Source: Rhodospirillaceae bacterium
GTDB lineage: Bacteria; Pseudomonadota; Alphaproteobacteria; Rhodospirillales; Rhodospirillaceae
DNA length: 5,460 bases
NCBI GenBank assembly: GCA_016937315.1
Contig: JAFGWD010000207.1
Location: 1 to 5,460 of the forward strand
Direction of reading: 5' to 3'
Positions 1-4,483 of the stretch are shown here, piece after piece. Position 1 is the first letter of the stretch. Every line of letters begins with the position of its first letter. The notes beneath the pieces were generated by a model that saw only the letters and a program-made list of their open reading frames with translations, searched no databases and was not told the DNA's origin. Made by a program: the position numbers and the translations under genes.

Positions 1-131
1 CGACACTCGGGCAGACGCACCTGACCAACGCACCAGTCCGGGCGCCAAACAGCAATACCGTCCGCAGTTTTTGCTGCCAACTGATCCGGCGCATCCCCCA
101 AAAACAGCGCATAGGGGCGTTCGATTTGCAT
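1..131 (-). CDS. dgcN: DUF1611 / DgcN-like protein, N-terminal fragment
   Basis: This is the first 43 codons of a gene that leaves the window at its left edge. The N-terminus reads MQIERPYALFLGDAPDQLAA and continues with a WRPDWCVGQVRLPEC segment. I recognise this as the start of the DUF1611 family, whose best-known member DgcN acetylates D-glutamate in the DgcN/DgcA D-glutamate catabolic route of marine Proteobacteria. The ATG at 131 is set by a GAGGAG ribosome site nine bases upstream, and the family motif begins within a few residues of it. The gene is transcribed away from the cheW side, so the long interval at 132-632 contains divergent control regions. The family call rests on recalled similarity over only 43 residues. 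The enzymatic role is inferred from the family, and a dgcA partner, expected next door, cannot be seen here. Confidence 0.72.
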   Translation of the reverse strand, partial: MQIERPYALFLGDAPDQLAAKTADGIAVWRPDWCVGQVRLPEC

Positions 132-140
132 AGTTAGAGA

Positions 141-146
141 CTCCTC
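141..146 (-). promoter_or_regulatory. ribosome binding site of the dgcN-like gene
   Basis: On the minus strand this reads GAGGAG and lies nine bases before the ATG at 131. It fixes the start of the partial gene. I could not identify a convincing -35/-10 pair for this gene in the adjacent 100 bases. Confidence 0.7.
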
Positions 147-518
147 GTTCCCGCTTTTTTCATCATCAAAAGACGTTCATTCGGGTTCCCCCGATTTTGA
201 CGCCATGGACAGATCGTTTTCACCACAGGAGAGGAATATGCGGTTTTCCGCTTTGCCCAAATCAATGCACACGCGACGAAACCACGCAAGATTTTTCAAG
301 GCAACCACGTCAAGAATTGTTGACCGATACCAACCTGGGGCACGGGGCTCGCTGGTTTCACCTCCCTTGCAAAGGGACATCCCATTGAAGCGGCCTGAGA
401 TATCTCCTCTCACCCTTTTCAGCGCATCGAACACATCCCAACGCCTCAATCACCCCCACATCACCTCCATTCCACGCCCTCCAACCCTCAGAAAATCAGT
501 AATTTTTCCGCTTTCCGG

Positions 519-547
519 TTGACAAAATCGCGACAGTATCGGGTAAT
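519..547 (+). promoter_or_regulatory. candidate sigma70 promoter for cheW
   Basis: A perfect -35 hexamer TTGACA (519-524) is followed by a 17-base spacer and GGTAAT (542-547), a four-of-six match to the -10 consensus. It lies about 85 bases before the cheW ATG and points toward it. If used, it rules out the only in-frame upstream start, a TTG at 519 that lies inside the -35 box. This is pattern matching only. Confidence 0.45.
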
Positions 548-552
548 TGAAA

Positions 553-575
553 GTGTCGGAACGTGGATACGACAC
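553..575 (+). repeat. inverted repeat in the cheW leader
   Basis: GTGTCG (553-558) and CGACAC (570-575) are perfect inverse complements separated by 11 bases, just downstream of the candidate -10 box. It could be an operator or a weak leader hairpin, or chance. A second possible pairing, GGAAC (558-562) with GTTCC (579-583), would exclude the first. Confidence 0.3.
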
Positions 576-632
576 CGTGTTCCCATACGAACCGCGAATA
601 TTCCTCGCCCTAACCGAAATGGCTTTGTTGCG

Positions 633-1118
633 ATGAACCAGTTGACGACAACCACTCCGGGACGCCACAGCGTCACGACGACGAAAACCAGCGAACAGGT
701 CTTCGTCACGATCTATGTGGCCAAACAGTTGTTCGGGATTCCGGTCGAACGAGTCCAAGACATCCTGATCCCCGAAAAAATAGCGCATATTCCGCTGGCT
801 CCTTCGGAAATCGCCGGTGCCATAAACTTGCGCGGACGCATCGTCACGGTTGTGGACGTACGGCAGTGCTTGAATCTGAAGCCACCGCCGGAAGGCACAA
901 CTCCCATGTGCGTCACCGTCGAACAGGGCGCCGAACTTTATAGCTTGAAGGTCGATTCCGTTGGCGCGGTCATCAGCATGCCAACCGAACGCATAGAGGG
1001 CAACCCCACGACTCTGGATCAGCGCTGGCGTAATATTTCCGCAGGCGTTATCCAGTTGGAGGAAGACCTCCTTATCCTGTTGGATATCGACTCCCTGTTG
1101 AACTTTGCGGGCCGCTAG
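633..1118 (+). CDS. cheW: CheW-type chemotaxis adaptor protein
   Basis: This 161-residue protein is essentially one CheW domain. CheW couples chemoreceptors to the histidine kinase CheA in cytoplasmic receptor arrays. After a Thr-rich, poorly conserved N-terminus (residues 1-20), the domain runs from about residue 21 to the end. It includes the opening strand EQVFVTIYVAKQLFGIPVER, the IPLAPSEIAGAINLRGRIV segment and VVDVR (74-78). The NLRG motif at 65-68 is the hallmark of the receptor/kinase-binding surface, and the length matches stand-alone CheW. No CheA, CheY or receptor gene is visible, so it looks like an isolated cheW copy, at least within this window. I chose the ATG at 633; the frame extends to a TTG at 519, but those extra 38 residues do not resemble the family and overlap a likely promoter. 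No good Shine-Dalgarno precedes 633. A five-codon frame (619-636) ends in an ATGA overlap with this start. Confidence 0.88.
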   Translation: MNQLTTTTPGRHSVTTTKTSEQVFVTIYVAKQLFGIPVERVQDILIPEKIAHIPLAPSEIAGAINLRGRIVTVVDVRQCLNLKPPPEGTTPMCVTVEQGAELYSLKVDSVGAVISMPTERIEGNPTTLDQRWRNISAGVIQLEEDLLILLDIDSLLNFAGR

Positions 1119-1146
1119 TCATCAGGATTAGCCATCGGTTTATTTC

Positions 1147-1183
1147 GAAAAAGGCGGGACACAATATTTGTGCCGCCTTTTTT
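1147..1183 (+). terminator. Rho-independent terminator after cheW, probably bidirectional
   Basis: AAAAAGGCGG (1148-1157) pairs perfectly with CCGCCTTTTT (1173-1182). Inside it, CACAA and TTGTG form a further five pairs around a TAT loop, leaving a GA bulge on the left arm. The stem is followed by a T-run, 29 bases after the cheW stop. Because the left arm is A-rich, the reverse strand also ends in a T-run. It probably separates cheW transcription from the downstream EAL gene. Confidence 0.88.
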
Positions 1184-1216
1184 CGTCCCTCCCCCTCACC
1201 AGGCACCTCATCAAGC

Positions 1217-1258
1217 TACACATTCCGTTGAAATCACTTTAGAATATCCTCCTATATA
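1217..1258 (+). promoter_or_regulatory. possible promoter for the PAS-EAL gene
   Basis: Two overlapping weak candidates lie about 75-110 bases before the TTG start. One is TACACA (1217-1222), a 17-base spacer and TAGAAT (1240-1245). The other is TTGAAA (1228-1233) followed after 19 bases by TATATA (1253-1258). A terminator upstream implies that a promoter must exist in this gap, but neither match is strong. Confidence 0.33.
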
Positions 1259-1316
1259 CGGTCGATCATCAGGAAAACCGGAATCACCCTCATCAACCAG
1301 AGAACGCGACCCCCAT

Positions 1317-1320
1317 AGGA
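1317..1320 (+). promoter_or_regulatory. ribosome binding site that decides the TTG start of the PAS-EAL gene
   Basis: AGGA lies nine bases before the TTG at 1330. An in-frame TAA at 1321-1323 rules out any start further upstream, and the next in-frame ATG comes only around residue 59, inside the PAS-like domain. Confidence 0.55.
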
Positions 1321-1329
1321 TAAACAAGA

Positions 1330-2970
1330 TTGCCCTCTGTTGAAAAATCAGCACGCGATCGGTTTGTATCCCTCTCTTTTTGCTGGGGTGAAATCCTATT
1401 TGAAATTTCCAGCTCGTTTGAAATCCTGTTCGCTGGGGGCCTAACCGAAGCTTTATTTGGGCAAGGACCAGAGACCTTGATTGGGCAGAACTTCCTGGAC
1501 CTGATGGGTGGCCCGGCACGTCAGGTCATCCGAACATGTCTGCACCGCGCACAGAAATCATCTGGGCGCGTCCAGGATCTTTATGTTTCTCTGGAGCGTC
1601 CTGACCGTCGGTCCCAAATCTGCCAGATTGCCGGGTACTACACTGACCGCAGCAGAGAACACGATGGGGCACGCTTCTTCCTTGCCCTCAAGTTGATGCC
1701 CAACGCCTACCTGGAACAGGCATTGGGTTATGCTGATGGGTTTCACGACGCAGACTCATTTTGCGACATGGCGAACGAAGCCATGGCGCGGCGTCGCGAT
1801 GCAAAGTTGTCCCTGATTTCAATCCCCGACTTACAAAACCTGTTTGGCGAAATGGGGCGCGGAGAACAGCGCAACATCCGCCTCGCCATCAGTTCCTTTT
1901 TACACGCCCAAGCCCTCGGCCAAGAAGAAGCGGGCACCATGGGATTGGGCAAATATGCGCTTGTCCATTCCGACACTACCGACATTGACGCATTGCGTGA
2001 CGAACTGGCGGGTCTTTTGAAGACCATCACCAACCGTGAAGATGTGGATGTCCGAACCGCCACCATCTCTGGACAGGAAGATATCGACCCGGATGACCTT
2101 GCCAAGGGCATCGTCTTCGCCATCAACCAGTTCAAAGAAGATGCCGGACAAGGACTCACGCTTTCTTCTCTGAATGCCAATTTTTCTGATCTAGCGGAAG
2201 AAGCGGTTAAGACTGTGACCATGTTCCGCGATGTCGTTACCCATTCGAATTTTTCGATCGTGTTCCAACCCATCGTCAGCCTATTTGACGGCAGTGTGCA
2301 TCATTATGAAGTCCTCAGCCGCTTTCAGGGGAAACACGGAGAATCACCGTACCGCTATATTTGTTTTGCCGAGGAAACCGGCCTGATCTCCAGCTTCGAT
2401 TTTGCCGTGATGCTGAAAACCGTTGATTGGCTGGAACGCAACCCGCGACAAGACCAGATACGAATGGCCGTCAACATGTCCGGCCAATCCCTGTTGAACC
2501 CAGGGTACCGTCAGCGCGTCGATGACCTTCTGAAAGCAAAGCCCTGGTTAAAAGATCGCCTGATTTTTGAACTGACGGAATCGGCTCGGGTGGAAGATTT
2601 GCAAAGCGCCGACCTCTATATTCAACACCTCCGCAACCGAGGGGTTCCCATCTGCCTGGATGACTTCGGTGCCGGGGCCGCCAGCTTCAATTACTTAAGC
2701 GCGATGGCGGTCGATGTGGTGAAGCTGGATGGCGCAACCATTGAAAACACCATCGGCACCACACGTGGCCGTGCTTTCATGAAAGCCATGGGATCTTTTT
2801 GCGATGAATTGAATGTCGAAACCATTGGAGAAATGGTCGACAACACGGAAAAGCTCGCGTTTTTGCAAGCCTGCGGCATCGGCTTCGGCCAAGGGTATTT
2901 ATTCGGCAAGGGCGAACTCTCCCCCCAGGACGTTTCCGCCACCACGGCCCCCTATTTCCCCGAAAAATAA
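1330..2970 (+). CDS. PAS / degenerate GGDEF-like / EAL domain c-di-GMP phosphodiesterase
   Basis: This 546-residue soluble protein has no evident membrane segment. Residues about 12-123 look like a PAS-type sensor domain (FEILFAGGLTEALFGQGPE then IGQNFLDLM). Residues about 150-240 resemble a decayed GGDEF fold in which GLGKY (205-209) occupies the GGDEF position. An EAL domain spans about 305-535. Expected EAL catalytic and metal ligands are all present: E327 in EVLSR, N382 in VNMSG, E414 in FELTE, D444/D445 in LDDFG, K465 in VKLDG, E501 in GEMVD and Q521 in GQGYLFG. I therefore infer an active phosphodiesterase that linearises c-di-GMP to pGpG, probably tuned by the PAS domain; the ligand is unknown. 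The start is TTG with an AGGA ribosome site, because a stop lies just upstream and PAS-like similarity begins within about 20 residues of it. It follows cheW on the same strand, but a terminator lies between them. Confidence 0.9.
   Translation: MPSVEKSARDRFVSLSFCWGEILFEISSSFEILFAGGLTEALFGQGPETLIGQNFLDLMGGPARQVIRTCLHRAQKSSGRVQDLYVSLERPDRRSQICQIAGYYTDRSREHDGARFFLALKLMPNAYLEQALGYADGFHDADSFCDMANEAMARRRDAKLSLISIPDLQNLFGEMGRGEQRNIRLAISSFLHAQALGQEEAGTMGLGKYALVHSDTTDIDALRDELAGLLKTITNREDVDVRTATISGQEDIDPDDLAKGIVFAINQFKEDAGQGLTLSSLNANFSDLAEEAVKTVTMFRDVVTHSNFSIVFQPIVSLFDGSVHHYEVLSRFQGKHGESPYRYICFAEETGLISSFDFAVMLKTVDWLERNPRQDQIRMAVNMSGQSLLNPGYRQRVDDLLKAKPWLKDRLIFELTESARVEDLQSADLYIQHLRNRGVPICLDDFGAGAASFNYLSAMAVDVVKLDGATIENTIGTTRGRAFMKAMGSFCDELNVETIGEMVDNTEKLAFLQACGIGFGQGYLFGKGELSPQDVSATTAPYFPEK
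1389..1430 (+). repeat. short in-frame direct repeat inside the PAS-EAL gene
   Basis: TGAAATCCT(A/G)TT occurs at 1389-1400 and again at 1419-1430, exactly 30 bases apart, with 11 of 12 bases identical. A related TGAAATTTCC sits between them at 1401-1410. In protein it gives EILF at residues 21-24 and 31-34. It is probably the alternation of two beta strands in the PAS-like fold, or a small local duplication. Confidence 0.5.
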
Positions 2971-2996
2971 AGCCCGCTCAAACGACGTCGCCCCCC
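2971..2996. other. short convergent intergenic gap without a visible terminator
   Basis: Only 26 bases separate the stop of the PAS-EAL gene from the stop of the dCMP deaminase gene. The gap contains the palindrome CGACGTCG and a run of C, but no GC stem followed by T residues on either strand. Transcripts from the two sides may therefore overlap at their 3' ends, or termination may be Rho-dependent. Confidence 0.5.
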
Positions 2997-3482
2997 TTAA
3001 TCCGGCTTGTAGTCAATACCCACCACCGGGATCTGCGCTTTGGCGAAATTTTCCTCCGCAATCGCGGTCTTGAGACGCATGCGAAAGTCGTCCGTGAAGG
3101 TCTTGGCATCGAAAATAATCGACCGAAAGCCCGCCTGGATGATCAATCCTGAACATGTCGGACAGGGGTGATGGGTGCAGATCAAGACGGCATCGCGTAG
3201 GCGAATCCCTTCCCGTGCCGCGTTGGTGATGACATTTTGTTCAGCATGGATGATCCGAGGATATTTCTCTTCGCGATTGTTCAACAGGACCGGGTCATCG
3301 TTGACCCCACGGGGAAACCCATTCCAACCCGAACACACGATTTGGTCCCCTTGCACGGCAACGGCACCGACCTTTGTCGATGGGTCCTTGGACAGGGAAG
3401 CCCAGTTATAGGCTTGGCTCATGAAGAAAGTGATGAACTTCATGATCGCGGCATGATCGGCAACGATGCCATTCGTGTACAT
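2997..3482 (-). CDS. deoxycytidylate (dCMP) deaminase
   Basis: This 161-residue zinc enzyme of the cytidine/deoxycytidylate deaminase superfamily is predicted to convert dCMP to dUMP, the precursor of dTMP, in the cytoplasm. Visible signatures are SKDPSTKVGAV (31-41) and SGWNGFPRGV (51-60), both typical of dCMP deaminases. The catalytic HAE (79-81) carries the zinc ligand H79 and the proton shuttle E81, and PCPTC (106-110) supplies zinc ligands C107 and C110. I chose the ATG at 3482 because GGAG (3490-3493) lies seven bases upstream; the frame stays open to 3557, but that would overlap sufE by 47 bases. A later ATG at 3443 has no ribosome site and would shorten the first helix. The gene starts 28 bases after sufE ends and is probably cotranscribed with it. 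A different nucleotide-deaminase specificity cannot be excluded. Confidence 0.88.
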   Translation of the reverse strand: MYTNGIVADHAAIMKFITFFMSQAYNWASLSKDPSTKVGAVAVQGDQIVCSGWNGFPRGVNDDPVLLNNREEKYPRIIHAEQNVITNAAREGIRLRDAVLICTHHPCPTCSGLIIQAGFRSIIFDAKTFTDDFRMRLKTAIAEENFAKAQIPVVGIDYKPD

Positions 3483-3489
3483 GGAGAAA

Positions 3490-3493
3490 CTCC
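3490..3493 (-). promoter_or_regulatory. ribosome binding site of the dCMP deaminase gene
   Basis: GGAG on the minus strand lies seven bases before the ATG at 3482. It is the reason for preferring this start over the longer open frame that begins at 3557 within sufE. Confidence 0.6.
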
Positions 3494-3510
3494 GCACAGG
3501 GACCAGGGGA

Positions 3511-3936
3511 TCACGCAGCAAGCGCACGAATGCGTTCGACCATCGAAAACAATCCATTGCGCCGACTGGGACTTAAATGCTGATCAAGGCCCAATCCATG
3601 GAAGAACCCCTCAGCATCGGTTGACATGATCTCCGCCTTTGTCCGCCCGGAATACAGCATGATCAGAATACGGATCAGGCCACGCACGATATGCGCGTCG
3701 CTGTCGGCCACGATGTCCAAACACATGCAGCCGTTCTCGGCGGTGCGCTCACGACCAACCATCCAGACCTGACTGGTGCAGCCGCGCACCTTGGTTGCCT
3801 CGGTTTTTAAGGCGTCATCCATTTCTGGCAACCCTTTGCCAAGGTCGATGATGTAGGCGTAGCGTTCTTCCCAATCATCCAGGAAGCCAAACGTCTCTCG
3901 CAGATCGTCCAATTCCGCCTGCGCCACCGCGTCCAT
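3511..3936 (-). CDS. sufE: SufE family sulfur acceptor protein
   Basis: This 141-residue protein matches the usual SufE length of about 140. SufE accepts a persulfide sulfur from the cysteine desulfurase SufS, stimulates its activity, and passes sulfur to the SufBC2D scaffold. The key segment VRGCTSQVWMV holds C53 and corresponds to the acceptor-cysteine loop (GCxSQVW) of known SufE. The N-terminal helix FGFLDDWEERYAYIIDLGK and the C-terminal LSPSRRNGLFSMVERIRAL are typical of the family. Two further cysteines, C70 and C72, lie outside the conserved loop. I chose the ATG at 3936, with GGGGGA eight bases upstream; a GTG directly before it (3939) is an alternative. The frame stays open to 4068 inside sufT, but those residues do not resemble the family. 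It lies 40 bases after sufT, consistent with partnership with the upstream sufS. Confidence 0.92.
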   Translation of the reverse strand: MDAVAQAELDDLRETFGFLDDWEERYAYIIDLGKGLPEMDDALKTEATKVRGCTSQVWMVGRERTAENGCMCLDIVADSDAHIVRGLIRILIMLYSGRTKAEIMSTDAEGFFHGLGLDQHLSPSRRNGLFSMVERIRALAA

Positions 3937-3944
3937 CACACCAT

Positions 3945-3950
3945 TCCCCC
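3945..3950 (-). promoter_or_regulatory. weak ribosome binding site of sufE
   Basis: GGGGGA on the minus strand is eight bases before the ATG at 3936. It is G-rich rather than a canonical AGGAG, so initiation may be modest or may depend on translation of the upstream sufT. Confidence 0.4.
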
Positions 3951-3976
3951 AGAAAACAAAATCACGACATCTCTTT

Positions 3977-4471
3977 TTAGAAATAGTCCAACAGCATACG
4001 AGCATCTTCCGACATGCAATCCGGCGTCCACGGCGGGTCCCAGACCAAATAGACTTCAACCATGCCAACCCCCCGCACCCGCGCCACGGTTTGTGCCACT
4101 TCCTCCGGCATTTCTCCAGCCACAGGACACCCCGGAGCCGTCAAACTCATGCGAATTTTCACATCGCCATCGTCGGATCGCAACACATCGTAAATCAAGC
4201 CCAAATCATAAATGTTGACCGGGATCTCGGGATCATGAACCTCCCGCAGCGCCGCGATGATTGGCTCATCAGACGCCACCGGCGGCATTCCCGGCTGCAA
4301 CGGCAGCCCCGCCCGTCCAACCAGATCCTCGGCCCCCATGGCCTCTGCCTCAAAACTGGCGTCGATGGTCTCATCACGCCAATCCTCGGCGTTTTGCTCA
4401 GGCTCAGGACCGATCTCGGTCTCCCCCTGAGACACGAACTCCTCCATGGAAAAACGATTGCCTTCCGTCAT
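3977..4471 (-). CDS. sufT: SufT-type Fe-S cluster assembly protein (DUF59/MIP18 domain)
   Basis: This 164-residue protein has two parts. Residues 1-69 form an acidic tail (18 Asp/Glu against 3 Arg and no Lys) with no recognised domain. Residues 70-164 are a DUF59/MIP18 domain, with DPEIPVNIYDLGLIY at 80-94, TAPGCPVAGEMPEEV at 111-125 carrying the conserved C115, and VWDPPWTPD at 143-151. Proteins of this type sit in suf operons and assist maturation of Fe-S proteins; they are not the scaffold itself. An additional cysteine, C152, follows the WDPPWTPD motif. I prefer the ATG at 4471, behind AAGGTGG; a GTG at 4486 would overlap the sufS stop in a GTGA arrangement and add five residues. Only 11 bases separate the sufS stop from this start, so the two genes are likely translated from one message. 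Confidence 0.9.
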   Translation of the reverse strand: MTEGNRFSMEEFVSQGETEIGPEPEQNAEDWRDETIDASFEAEAMGAEDLVGRAGLPLQPGMPPVASDEPIIAALREVHDPEIPVNIYDLGLIYDVLRSDDGDVKIRMSLTAPGCPVAGEMPEEVAQTVARVRGVGMVEVYLVWDPPWTPDCMSEDARMLLDYF

Positions 4472-4474
4472 GTT

Positions 4475-4483
4475 CTCCACCTT
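4475..4483 (-). promoter_or_regulatory. ribosome binding site of sufT overlapping the sufS stop
   Basis: AAGGTGGAG on the minus strand begins within the sufS TGA (4485-4483). Its AAGGTGG core lies five bases before the ATG at 4471. This supports ATG 4471 over the upstream GTG at 4486 and suggests translational coupling of sufS and sufT. Confidence 0.55.

Larger units (their letters stand above)
132..632. other. long intergenic region between divergent dgcN-like and cheW genes
   Basis: About 500 bases lie between two divergent genes. I see no RNA gene or recognisable protein here. The visible structure is: (i) the dgcN ribosome site at its left end; (ii) a strong Shine-Dalgarno-like AGGAG at 227-231 placed six bases before an ATG at 238, opening a 94-codon frame that ends at 522; (iii) a small perfect inverted repeat TCCCTT-GCA-AAGGGA at 363-377 with no T-run after it; (iv) a candidate promoter at 519-547; and (v) an inverted repeat GTGTCG/CGACAC at 553-575. 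The frame at 238-522 and an opposing TTG-started frame at 449-177 both use many rare-type codons (CGA, AGA, AGG, TCA) and show no domain, so I regard them as chance openings. The interval could also hold a decayed gene or a small RNA that I cannot recognise. Confidence 0.6.

Noticed and set aside
363..377. Inverted repeat TCCCTT-GCA-AAGGGA as a terminator
   Set aside because: The stem is only six pairs, has no T-run on either side, and does not follow a gene end.
177..449. 90-codon minus-strand frame upstream of the dgcN-like gene
   Set aside because: It starts at TTG with no properly spaced ribosome site, overlaps the other unconvincing frame, and shows no recognisable family.
238..522. 94-codon plus-strand frame with a strong AGGAG before its ATG
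   Set aside because: The protein is basic and rich in Ser/Pro/Thr with no domain, uses many rare-type codons, and ends inside the candidate -35 box of cheW. It is kept as a finding, not as a gene.
519..632. Longer cheW starting at TTG 519
   Set aside because: The extra 38 residues do not resemble CheW, and the TTG lies within the TTGACA of a likely promoter.
450..788. 112-codon minus-strand frame across the start of cheW
   Set aside because: It lies antisense to the cheW promoter and coding region and has no domain features, so it is a shadow of the real gene.
1743..2273. 176-codon minus-strand frame inside the PAS-EAL gene
   Set aside because: It is fully antisense to a confidently assigned gene. 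Its Ser/Arg/Met-rich translation is typical of antisense frames and has no motif.
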